DNA of 7,848 bases from Chloroflexota bacterium (GCA_021806765.1 JAJZQR010000254.1:1-7848); one strand, 5' to 3'. Counted from the first letter of the stretch, positions 1-6,121 are shown. The notes: generated by a model from the letters alone, not told the origin. A program made the numbers and translations.

Positions 1-203
1 CTCCCGAGGGGTGCCGGACCCCGCTCCCGGCCTTGGCAGAACAGCCGTGGTCTCCCGCCGAGAGCTACTACTCGAAACGGCGACTCATCGCGCCCGAAGG
101 GGCGCTTCTCCTTTCTAGTTCCTTCCGGCACAAAAGTTCGGGCATCCTCTACGAGGGATCCCGCCGCCAGGTGGCTCGGGCCGGTTCCAAGGAAATGAAC
201 TGA
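1..203 (+). other. Possible 3' end of an upstream gene (unrecognised)
   Basis: The + strand frame using codons at positions 3, 6, 9 and so on is open from the left edge to a TGA at 201-203, about 66 codons. Its third positions are mostly G or C in the first half, as expected for a gene in this genome. However, the other two + frames are also open for long stretches: one to a TAG at 116-118, the other to about position 198. Openness alone therefore proves little in such GC-rich DNA. The predicted peptide contains WSPAESYYSKRR and ends GSKEMN, and I recognise no family. A terminator-like hairpin at 90-117 lies inside this frame, which argues for the shorter frame ending at 116-118 or for no gene at all. 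Treat it as an unresolved gene tail. Confidence 0.2.
90..117 (+). terminator. Candidate Rho-independent terminator
   Basis: A perfect 6-bp GC-only stem, GCGCCC (90-95) with GGGCGC (100-105), closes a GAAG tetraloop. It is followed by the pyrimidine-rich tail TTCTCCTTTCT. The tail has T interrupted by C, so it is weaker than a classic U-tract. It would end a transcript entering from the left of the window. It falls close to the TAG at 116-118 that ends one of the open frames. Confidence 0.35.
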
Positions 204-230
204 GGATCTGCTCTTGCATCCCGGGGTGCT

Positions 231-282
231 TCTACTATGGGCTAATACTTCCCCAGGTTCAGCAAGCGAGGACCATAGTAGA
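231..282. repeat. 10-bp perfect inverted repeat spanning 52 nt
   Basis: TCTACTATGG at 231-240 is the exact reverse complement of CCATAGTAGA at 273-282. The 32 nt between them show no strong internal pairing. The arms are more AT-rich than the surrounding DNA. As RNA this would be a closing stem around a large loop. As DNA the half-sites lie 42 bp centre to centre, about four helical turns, which would fit two same-face protein sites. No gene start lies immediately downstream, so its role is unknown. Confidence 0.5.
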
Positions 283-310
283 TTAAAGGCAGATTAGAGT
301 CAAGAGATTT

Positions 311-335
311 CGTGCCGGAATGCACGTTTTTTCTT
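311..335 (+). terminator. Candidate Rho-independent terminator with six-T tract
   Basis: CGTGC (311-315) pairs with GCACG (322-326) around a 6-nt loop and is followed directly by TTTTTTCTT. The stem is short at 5 bp, so efficiency is doubtful, but this is the only uninterrupted run of six Ts in the non-coding region and it sits exactly where a terminator tail should be. It lies 28 nt after the 231-282 inverted repeat, so the two could mark the 3' half of a small RNA or an attenuated transcript. Confidence 0.45.
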
Positions 336-402
336 CCACCCCATGGCCCTACAGCCAGCGAGATTTCCGGACACAGATCGCATCCTCCATCGAGCTTTTC
401 CC

Positions 403-444
403 TCGCACCTTGGCGCCTGTCAGGACAAGGGCGCCGAGGCGTGA
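403..444. other. Strong imperfect GC-rich hairpin
   Basis: CCTT+GGCGCC+TGT (408-420) pairs with ACA+GGCGCC+GAGG (425-427 and 430-439) around a CAGG loop. An AG bulge (428-429) and one G-T wobble interrupt the stem, giving 13 pairs. Beyond one mismatch (407/440) four further pairs (403-406 with 441-444, one of them G-T) extend it. No T-run follows, so it is not a typical terminator. It lies about 105 bp upstream of the pcrA -10 box, outside the predicted pcrA transcript, so it would be part of a different RNA or act as DNA. Confidence 0.45.
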
Positions 445-449
445 CCAAA

Positions 450-474
450 GGGGGACGCGTGGCCGTGCGCCCCC
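450..474. other. GC-rich hairpin adjacent to the 403-444 hairpin
   Basis: GGGGG (450-454) and CGC (456-458) pair with GCG (467-469) and CCCCC (470-474) around an 8-nt loop, with a single bulged A at 455. It begins 5 nt after the preceding hairpin. Two stable stem-loops back to back in non-coding DNA suggest a folded RNA, although GC-rich sequence forms hairpins easily. Confidence 0.35.
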
Positions 475-547
475 ACGATTTCACGTTGGGCATTCTCCAA
501 TCGTCGCTGGCTTCTCCTTGCGCAAGCTGCCTGCCAGGTGGTGCCGA

Positions 548-556
548 TGCTATAAT
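548..556 (+). promoter_or_regulatory. Extended -10 promoter of pcrA
   Basis: TGCTATAAT is an exact extended -10 element (TGn plus TATAAT) for the housekeeping sigma factor. No good -35 hexamer lies 16-18 bp upstream; CTGCCA at 531-536 is the closest but has a 14-bp spacer. This is normal for extended -10 promoters. Transcription should start near 562-565, leaving a leader of about 30 nt before TTG 595. The palindrome CTTGCGCAAG (517-526) sits just upstream of the -35 zone and could bind a dimeric regulator. No obvious GAAC-N4-GTTC LexA site is visible. Confidence 0.7.
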
Positions 557-583
557 TGATCTCTAACCTCAGCAAGAGGCCAT

Positions 584-588
584 GGGAG
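584..588 (+). promoter_or_regulatory. Ribosome binding site that fixes the pcrA start
   Basis: GGGAG lies 6 nt before TTG 595. This matches normal Shine-Dalgarno spacing and supports TTG 595 over the in-frame TTG at 556. TTG 556 overlaps the last base of the -10 box and would lie upstream of the predicted transcription start. Confidence 0.65.
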
Positions 589-594
589 ATCTGC

Positions 595-2976
595 TTGTCG
601 ATACTAGATGGATTGAACCCCGCCCAACGGGAGGCGGCTGCCGTCCCATCGGGCCCGCTCTTGATCCTCGCCGGGCCCGGCTCCGGCAAGACCCGAGTCG
701 TCACCCACCGCATAGCCTACCTGATCCAGCAGCACGGGGTTAGCCCCCACCGCATCATGGCCGTTACCTTTACCAACAAGGCCGCGCGAGAGATGAAGGA
801 GCGGCTGGAGAGGCTGGTGGGCCCTGCGGCCTCAGCCCTCACCGTGGGTACCTTCCACGCTACCTGCGCCCGCATCCTACGGCGGGAGGCCGCCCAGGTG
901 GGTCTGGATCCCAGCTTCGTCATCTACGACGACGACGACCAGCTCAGCCTGGTCAAGAGCGTCCTGAAGGAGCTGGAGCTGGACGAGAAGCGCTATCCGG
1001 CTCGTCCCTTCCTGAACGCCATCTCCTCGGCCAAGAGCGAGCTGAAGAGCCCTCACCAGTACGGCGAGTTCACCACCAGCTACTGGCAGGAGGTGGCGGC
1101 CAGGGTCTACCGCCGCTACCAGGAGCTGTTGGGGCTGAACCGGGCCCTGGATTTCGACGACCTGCTGATGACTGCCGTGCAGCTGTTCCGCAGTTGCCCG
1201 GAGGTGCTGGATCGGTACCACGAGCGCTATCTCCACCTGCTGGTGGACGAGTTCCAGGACACCAACGTGGCCCAGTATGCCCTGGTGAAGCTGCTGGCCG
1301 GCAAGAGCCGCAACGTGAGCGTGGTGGGTGATCCCGACCAGTCCATCTACAGCTGGCGCTCCGCGGACATCCGGAACATCCTCAACTTCGAGAAGGACTA
1401 CCCGGATGCCAGGGTGGTGGTGCTGGAGCAGAACTACCGATCCACAGGCACTATCCTGGAGGTGGCCCAGGGGGTCATCAACGCCAACACCATGCGGAAG
1501 GCAAAGAAGCTGTGGACCGAGAACGGCCCCGGGCAGCCGGTGACCGTCTTCGAGACCTACGACGAGGGGGAGGAGGCCACCTTCGTCGCCCGGGAGATCG
1601 AGAAGCTGGTGGCTCGGGAGGGCCGTAGCTTCAGGGACTTCGCCGTGATGTACCGGACCAACGCCCAGTCCCGGGCGCTGGAGGATGCTTTTCGACGGTA
1701 TCGGCTTCAGTACAAGCTGGTGGGCGGGACCCGCTTCTACGAGCGGCGGGAGGTCAAGGACGTCGTGGCATTCCTCCGGTTGATCCAGAACCCGGAGGAT
1801 GGGGTCTCCCTTGCTCGGGTCATGAACGTGCCGCCTCGAGGGATCGGGGCGAAGACCATGGCGGAATTGGACAGACTGGCCCGGCGGCGAAACCTCTCGC
1901 TCTTCGACGCGGCCCGGATGGTGGTGAGCGACGAACCGGGAGATGATAAGCCTCTGCCCCAGCTGACCCCCAGGGTGCGCAACGCCGTCGCTGCCTTCGT
2001 CGAGACGGTGAACTACCTGGTGCAGCGGAAGGTGGAGTTGGGGATCGTGGACCTGCTGGACCTGCTGCTGGAGCGTACCGGTTACCGATCCTACCTGCTG
2101 GATGGCTCCGAAGAGGGGCAGGATCGGTGGGAGAACGTGATGGAGTTGCGCACCGTCGCCAGGGACTACGAGCATCTGAACCCGGGGGCGGCCCTGGATG
2201 CCTTCCTGGAGGAGATGGCCCTCGTCTCCGACGTGGACGGCCTGAAGGAGGAAGAAGAGGGAGTGACTCTCATCACCCTCCACGCTGCCAAGGGGCTCGA
2301 GTACCCTTGCGTCTTCATCGTCGGGTTGGAGGACGGCATCTGTCCCCACTCCCGCTCCTTCGACGACCAGGCGGCCATGGAGGAGGAGCGGCGGCTCTGC
2401 TACGTGGGGATCACCCGGGCCATGGAGCGGCTGTGGCTGGTGTACGCCACCCGCCGCACCCTCTACGGCAACGTGAACTTCAACGAGCCCTCCCGGTTCC
2501 TGGCCGACATCCCACCCCATCTGGTCTCGGGAAACGGCGCCGTCGGTCCGACGTTAAAGAAACGGGAAGGATCGAGCGACGACGTGCCCCAGCGTCCGGA
2601 CTCCTTTTCGAGCTTCTCAGGGCGAGGTAGGTTCGCACCGCCTGCGCCCCCCCGTGGGTCTGAGGGAACGGGGGTGTACAGGCGTGCGCCCGAGGGTACG
2701 GGGATACCCAGGCGGGTCCCCGAGCCCGTGCCGCCGCCGAGGAGGGAGTCTGTCTCCAACGGTCAAGAGGTGCGTATCGCATCGGAGGGTGGGGCCGACC
2801 AGAGGAGCAGCGAGCCCACCTTCAAGCCTGGTGATCGGGTGTACCACCCGGCTTTCGGGAACGGGGTGGTGGTCTCTAGCCTGGTGACCCGCACCGACGA
2901 GGAGGTCACCGTCGCCTTCGAGCAGCGGGGGGTGAAGAAGCTGGCCCTCAGCTTCGCGCCGCTGCAGAGGGCATGA
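595..2976 (+). CDS. pcrA: ATP-dependent 3'-5' DNA helicase, PcrA/UvrD family
   Basis: A superfamily 1A helicase of 793 aa that unwinds DNA in nucleotide excision repair, removes recombinase filaments and handles replication-transcription conflicts. From the TTG start I see the Q motif (GLNPAQRE, Q11), Walker A (AGPGSGKT, 26-33), motif Ia (VTFTNKAA, 57-64), Walker B (DEFQD, 218-222), motif III (VVGDPDQSIYSWR, 243-255), motif IV (LEQNYRST, 277-284), motif V (TLHAAKGLE, 561-569) and motif VI (EEERRLCYVGITRA, 596-609). All expected catalytic residues are present and the length is usual for PcrA. After about residue 650 comes a Pro/Arg/Gly-rich, probably disordered linker with two tandem 10-residue repeats (690-709). 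A Tudor-like C-terminal domain follows (GDRVYHPAFGNGVV), known in PcrA for binding RNA polymerase. An in-frame TTG at 556 would add 13 residues but overlaps the promoter. UvrD is the only close alternative name. Confidence 0.96.
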   Translation: MSILDGLNPAQREAAAVPSGPLLILAGPGSGKTRVVTHRIAYLIQQHGVSPHRIMAVTFTNKAAREMKERLERLVGPAASALTVGTFHATCARILRREAAQVGLDPSFVIYDDDDQLSLVKSVLKELELDEKRYPARPFLNAISSAKSELKSPHQYGEFTTSYWQEVAARVYRRYQELLGLNRALDFDDLLMTAVQLFRSCPEVLDRYHERYLHLLVDEFQDTNVAQYALVKLLAGKSRNVSVVGDPDQSIYSWRSADIRNILNFEKDYPDARVVVLEQNYRSTGTILEVAQGVINANTMRKAKKLWTENGPGQPVTVFETYDEGEEATFVAREIEKLVAREGRSFRDFAVMYRTNAQSRALEDAFRRYRLQYKLVGGTRFYERREVKDVVAFLRLIQNPEDGVSLARVMNVPPRGIGAKTMAELDRLARRRNLSLFDAARMVVSDEPGDDKPLPQLTPRVRNAVAAFVETVNYLVQRKVELGIVDLLDLLLERTGYRSYLLDGSEEGQDRWENVMELRTVARDYEHLNPGAALDAFLEEMALVSDVDGLKEEEEGVTLITLHAAKGLEYPCVFIVGLEDGICPHSRSFDDQAAMEEERRLCYVGITRAMERLWLVYATRRTLYGNVNFNEPSRFLADIPPHLVSGNGAVGPTLKKREGSSDDVPQRPDSFSSFSGRGRFAPPAPPRGSEGTGVYRRAPEGTGIPRRVPEPVPPPRRESVSNGQEVRIASEGGADQRSSEPTFKPGDRVYHPAFGNGVVVSSLVTRTDEEVTVAFEQRGVKKLALSFAPLQRA
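2662..2721 (+). repeat. Two tandem 30-bp repeats in the pcrA linker
   Basis: Codons at 2662-2691 and 2692-2721 encode EGTGVYRRAP and EGTGIPRRVP, followed by a decayed third unit beginning EPVPPPRR. The DNA copies are similar but not identical, so the duplication is not brand new. The repeat lies in the flexible linker between helicase core and Tudor-like domain and adds basic residues. Confidence 0.6.
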
Positions 2977-3023
2977 CGACGGATTTGGAGTGCGGCGTGT
3001 TCGTCCGGTGGGACAGGGAGCCA

Positions 3024-3044
3024 GGGCGAGGCCTGTGATCGCCC
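3024..3044 (+). other. Small hairpin in the pcrA-DUF192 gap
   Basis: GGGCGA (3024-3029) pairs with TCGCCC (3039-3044) around a 9-nt loop. No T-run follows, so it is a poor terminator and read-through from pcrA is possible. A TATAGA at 3046-3051 resembles a -10 box but lacks a partner -35, so I do not call it a promoter. Confidence 0.25.
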
Positions 3045-3069
3045 CTATAGACAGAGGCGTGGTGTTTCC

Positions 3070-3765
3070 ATGAAAGCGACGAAGGCACTCCTTCTGATAT
3101 CGGTGTTAACCACTATGGTGGTGGGCGGCTGCGCTCCTTCTCCTTCGGCTGCGCCGATGACACCGGCGCCCACAGCCGGGAAGGCGGCTGCCACGACCCC
3201 GCCGGCAGCCGCCACGGCGCCTGCGGTAGCTACCGCGGCACCAGTTTCGCCCACCCCGGTCCCAACCCAACCGAAGCCGGCGGCCACGGCAACTCCGGCC
3301 CTACCGGGGGCGACTGCGACGGCGCCTGCTCCCCTCGCGACCCCATCGGCTAGTCCGGGTGGCCCCGGGGCGACGCCGCTGCCGGCCTCGGCACCGACCG
3401 CCCGAATCACCACGACCTCGGGGCGGCAGGTGACGGTGACGCTGGAGGTGGCGGACACGTCGGAGTCCCGGGCGGTGGGGCTCATGCGTCGGTCGTCGAT
3501 GCCGGAAACGGCCGGCATGCTGTTCATCTTCCCCTCGGACAACCAGGCCCCCTTCTGGATGAAGGATACCTGGATCCCCCTGTCCATCGCCTTCATCTCT
3601 TCGAATGGGAGGATTGTGGACATCCAGGACATGCAGCCGATGACGGAGGATCTGCACCAATCGGCCCAACCCTACAGGTACGCCCTGGAGGTGAACCAGG
3701 GCTTCTTCAAGAAGAATGCCGTGAGCACAGGAGATCGAGTGGATCTCCAGCTGGGAGGGAGATAG
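3070..3765 (+). CDS. DUF192-domain lipoprotein
   Basis: A 231-aa predicted lipoprotein of unknown function. Residues 1-21 form a lipoprotein signal peptide: basic start (MKATK), hydrophobic core, then lipobox VGGC with the acylated Cys at 21. Residues 22 to about 111 are a low-complexity Pro/Ala/Thr linker, which should hold the folded part away from the membrane. Residues 112-230 are a DUF192 (UPF0127) domain: SRAVGLMRR, GMLFIFP, PFWMKDTWIPLSIAFI, RIVDIQDMQP, YALEVNQGFF and a closing TGDRVDLQL. Many family members have IPLDI where this has IPLSI. The start is ATG with AGAGG 12 nt upstream, a little far. The stop codon overlaps the GTG of the next gene by one base, so the pair is translationally coupled. 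The family's biochemical role is not established. Confidence 0.9.
   Translation: MKATKALLLISVLTTMVVGGCAPSPSAAPMTPAPTAGKAAATTPPAAATAPAVATAAPVSPTPVPTQPKPAATATPALPGATATAPAPLATPSASPGGPGATPLPASAPTARITTTSGRQVTVTLEVADTSESRAVGLMRRSSMPETAGMLFIFPSDNQAPFWMKDTWIPLSIAFISSNGRIVDIQDMQPMTEDLHQSAQPYRYALEVNQGFFKKNAVSTGDRVDLQLGGR
3754..3758 (+). promoter_or_regulatory. Ribosome binding site for the epimerase gene
   Basis: GGAGG inside the last codons of the DUF192 gene lies 6 nt before GTG 3765. It supports the GTG start and the TAGTG stop-start overlap. Confidence 0.75.
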
Positions 3766-4676
3766 TGAAGATACTGGTAACGGGTGGAGCCGGGTTCATA
3801 GGCTCCAACGTGGTCGATGCGTACGTAGATGCCGGCCATCAGGTGGTGGTGGTGGACAATCTGGCTTCTGGCAACCGGGCGAACCTGAACCCCGCGGCCA
3901 CCTTCTATGAAGTGGACATAAGGGGAGCGGAGCTGCTGGAGGTGATGGAGAAGGAGAGGCCCGAGGTGGTGAACCACCACGCCGCCCACATCGACGTACG
4001 ACGGTCGGTGGCGGACCCTCGGTACGACGCCTCCATCAACATCGACGGATCCATCGCGCTGCTGGAGGCCTGCCGCAAAGCGGGCGTTCGGAAGGTGATC
4101 TACAGCTCCTCTGGTGGCGCCATGTACGGTGAGCCGGAGTACCTGCCCTGCGACGAGAAGCACCCGGTGAAGCCGCTTTCTCCCTACGGTGCCACCAAGC
4201 ACACGGTGGAGCACTACCTTTTCATGTATCGGGAGAATTTCGGCCTCGGTTATACCGTTCTCCGCTACCCCAATGTTTACGGGCCTCGACAGGATCCCTA
4301 CGGCGAGGCTGGGGTGATCGCCATCTTCACCGAGCGGATGCTGAAGGGGGAGCCGGTGACCATCTTTGGCAGCGGGGAGCAGGAAAGAGACTTCATCTAC
4401 GTGGGCGACTGCGTGTCCGCCAACCTGCTGGTCCTGGAGGCCGGGGACGGTCGGGAATACAACCTGGGCTGGGGCATCGGAACCACCGTCAACCAGATAT
4501 ATCATCGCCTCAAGGAAGTCACTGGCTACCAGTTGGATGCCATCTACGCCCCTGCCAAGACAGGGGAGACCTTCAGGATCTACCTGGACACCACACGGAT
4601 CCGCCAGGAGTTGAACTGGGTCCCGAAGGTCCCGCTGGAGGAGGGGCTCGCCCGCACCGTGCAGTTCTTCCGGTAG
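3765..4676 (+). CDS. galE: NAD-dependent epimerase, UDP-glucose 4-epimerase-like (extended SDR)
   Basis: A 303-aa soluble enzyme of the extended short-chain dehydrogenase family that probably interconverts UDP-glucose and UDP-galactose or a related nucleotide sugar for envelope polysaccharide. The NAD-binding Rossmann motif GGAGFIGS is at 7-14, with the acidic residue D31 after the second strand (VVVVDNLASGN), which favours NAD over NADP. VNHHAAHIDVRRSV (69-82) is typical of bacterial and archaeal GalE-like enzymes. The catalytic set is S116 (in SSSGGAMYG), Y141 and K145 (YGATK); the 25-residue S-Y spacing matches E. coli GalE. The C-terminal part has RYPNVYGPRQDP and DFIYVGDCV, typical of sugar-nucleotide members. 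Length is slightly below the usual 310-340 aa. It overlaps the DUF192 gene by one base and is followed 5 nt later by the TPR gene. Exact sugar specificity cannot be read from sequence; other NDP-sugar epimerases are possible. Confidence 0.88.
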   Translation: MKILVTGGAGFIGSNVVDAYVDAGHQVVVVDNLASGNRANLNPAATFYEVDIRGAELLEVMEKERPEVVNHHAAHIDVRRSVADPRYDASINIDGSIALLEACRKAGVRKVIYSSSGGAMYGEPEYLPCDEKHPVKPLSPYGATKHTVEHYLFMYRENFGLGYTVLRYPNVYGPRQDPYGEAGVIAIFTERMLKGEPVTIFGSGEQERDFIYVGDCVSANLLVLEAGDGREYNLGWGIGTTVNQIYHRLKEVTGYQLDAIYAPAKTGETFRIYLDTTRIRQELNWVPKVPLEEGLARTVQFFR

Positions 4677-4681
4677 AGGGC

Positions 4682-6121
4682 GTGATCTCCTGGAAGAACT
4701 TGGGGGATGGCGTGCTGACACTGCTCCTCCGACGCTGCCTCCTGGCGGCCTTCCTGGCCGGCCTGGCGCTGCTGCCCGGCTCCGAGGGTTGGTCCGGTAT
4801 CCTCGCCGATGGGGATCGACTGGTCTCGGAGCACAGGCTGCTGTCGGCCCTGGACAGCTACAACCGGGCGGCGGCCTTCCCGGAGGCCTTCCCCACCGCT
4901 CAGCTGCGTCTGGGGCAGACCTATCTTCGTCGCGGCCAGCCTCAGGAGGCGGCCGAGGCCTTCCGGCGGATCGGGACCGAGGGGACCGCTGCCAGGGGTG
5001 CGCTGCTGGGGCTGGCCGAGGCGTCGGGCCAGCTGCAGGACTCCAGCGGGAGCCTCGCGGCGCTCCGTCGGGCCCTGGAGTTCCAGCCCACCGACCTGGA
5101 AAACTGGAACCGTCTGGTGGAGCAGGCAGCCAGGAGCGGGCTGCGGCCTGTGGAGATACAGGATCTGCTAAGAGGGCTTCCGATCTCGGGCAGAGAGGGA
5201 GTCCTCGGCCAACGGGCCGATTACCTGCTGGGAGCGTGCCTGCTGGAGCCGGACCGAGGGGAGGGCCTTGCTGATCTTCAGAGGGCGTCCTCGGGTTCCG
5301 ATCCCGAGGTGAAGGGGATGGCGGTGGAGTTGCTGGAGGCCTCCAAGGCGTCCGATCAGGCAACCAGATCCGTGGAGGAGGCCAGGGTGATGCTGGCTCA
5401 GGGACTTGCCGGCCCCGCTCTGGCCCGAATAGAGGGACTCTCCTTCGGTGACCCCAAACGGGATTCAGAGGTGTGGGCCCTGCGGGGCTACGCGCTGAAA
5501 GAAGCGGGCCGGGGTGATCAGGCGGAGGATGCGGCGCGCCGCTCCCTGGACTTGCTACCCAATCAACCCCTGGCGACTTTCCTACTGGGTTCCCTTCTGG
5601 TGACCCGGGGCGATGCGGAGGGAGCGGTGTCGTGGCTGCGACGGGCGTTGGAGAAGATGCCGGCCAACCCGGCCCTCTACGCCGAGCTAGCCAATGCCCT
5701 GGTCGGTCTGGGAGATTACAGTGATGCTCAGAGGGCGCTAACCCTGGCCCTCCAGGCGGCGCCCGAGAGCGGAGAGTTGCGGCTGGCGGTGGCCCGCTTC
5801 TACGTGGACCGTCAGTATCGGGTCGAGGAGGGATTAGAGGCGGCCCGAGAGGCTCTGCGCCTCACCCACAACTCGCCAGAAGCCCTGGGTACGGAGGCCT
5901 GGGCACTGCATCTGCTCGGGAGGTCCCAGGAGGCGGTGAGCCCTGCCGAGCAGGCCGTCTCCGGCGAGCCGGAGTCTGCCTTGCTCCGATATCGGCTGGG
6001 TTCCATCTACGAGGCTCTGGGGCAACGAGAGCGTGCCAGGGAGCAGTATCGGATGGTGGAGGAGTTGGACGGCGCGGGCGAGTTGTGGCAGCGGGTGAAG
6101 GCTGCTCTGGCGGACCCGTAG
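4682..6121 (+). CDS. TPR-repeat protein with N-terminal signal or membrane anchor
   Basis: A 479-aa protein made mostly of tetratricopeptide repeats, helical hairpins that scaffold protein complexes. A basic-hydrophobic N-terminus (RRCLLAAFLAGLALL, ending near residue 35) looks like a signal peptide or anchor, so the repeats should lie outside the membrane. I see TPR-like units at about 53-97 and 104-138, a diverged helical middle (about 140-255), and a regular array at about 261-470 with W/Y-LG-A-P spacing such as YAELANALVGLGDYSDAQRAL. No enzymatic domain is visible. The start is uncertain. GTG 4682 lies 5 nt after the epimerase stop but its GAGG is only 2 nt away. GTG 4712 has a G-rich site 5 nt upstream and gives a cleaner signal (MLTLLLRRC). 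Coupling to the epimerase gene suggests an envelope role, perhaps polysaccharide assembly, but this is inference. Confidence 0.85.
   Translation: MISWKNLGDGVLTLLLRRCLLAAFLAGLALLPGSEGWSGILADGDRLVSEHRLLSALDSYNRAAAFPEAFPTAQLRLGQTYLRRGQPQEAAEAFRRIGTEGTAARGALLGLAEASGQLQDSSGSLAALRRALEFQPTDLENWNRLVEQAARSGLRPVEIQDLLRGLPISGREGVLGQRADYLLGACLLEPDRGEGLADLQRASSGSDPEVKGMAVELLEASKASDQATRSVEEARVMLAQGLAGPALARIEGLSFGDPKRDSEVWALRGYALKEAGRGDQAEDAARRSLDLLPNQPLATFLLGSLLVTRGDAEGAVSWLRRALEKMPANPALYAELANALVGLGDYSDAQRALTLALQAAPESGELRLAVARFYVDRQYRVEEGLEAAREALRLTHNSPEALGTEAWALHLLGRSQEAVSPAEQAVSGEPESALLRYRLGSIYEALGQRERAREQYRMVEELDGAGELWQRVKAALADP

Larger units (their letters stand above)
204..550. other. Long non-coding stretch upstream of pcrA, rich in inverted repeats
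   Basis: About 350 bases carry no gene I can support. Short open frames exist on both strands (242-566) but look like nothing known and share their space with hairpins. The stretch holds a 10-bp inverted repeat at 231-282, two AGATTA copies 11 bp apart at 280-285 and 291-296, a small hairpin plus six Ts at 311-335, a long GC-rich hairpin at 403-444, a second hairpin at 450-474, and the 10-bp palindrome CTTGCGCAAG at 517-526 just upstream of the pcrA promoter. I checked by eye for the conserved core sequences of tmRNA and SRP RNA and for tRNA arms, and saw none. It may hold an unannotated small RNA, a long regulatory region, or decayed sequence. Confidence 0.5.

Noticed and set aside
8..30. 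Possible T-box antiterminator (GGGTG followed by ACCCCG)
   Set aside because: The conserved T-box core with the tRNA-acceptor pairing bulge is not reproduced, and no aminoacyl-tRNA synthetase or amino-acid gene follows.
242..566. Short open frames on both strands in the upstream region (plus at 312 and 320, minus at 493 and 713)
   Set aside because: They overlap one another, contain the hairpins, and encode Arg/Pro-rich peptides that resemble nothing known. The minus frame from 493 has a partial ribosome site but no other support.
500..600. LexA/SOS operator at pcrA, expected by analogy with E. coli uvrD
   Set aside because: I find neither a CTGT-N8-ACAG nor a GAAC-N4-GTTC type site near the promoter; the palindrome CTTGCGCAAG fits neither.
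877..2520. 547-codon open frame on the minus strand opposite pcrA
   Set aside because: It lies entirely antisense to conserved helicase motifs, reads as a His/Val/Gln/Leu-rich low-complexity product, and matches no family. Long antisense frames are expected in GC-rich genes with strong third-position bias.
3672..5363. 563-codon open frame on the minus strand
   Set aside because: It crosses the epimerase gene and the start of the TPR gene in antisense; its product is Pro/Arg/Gly-rich with no recognisable domain.
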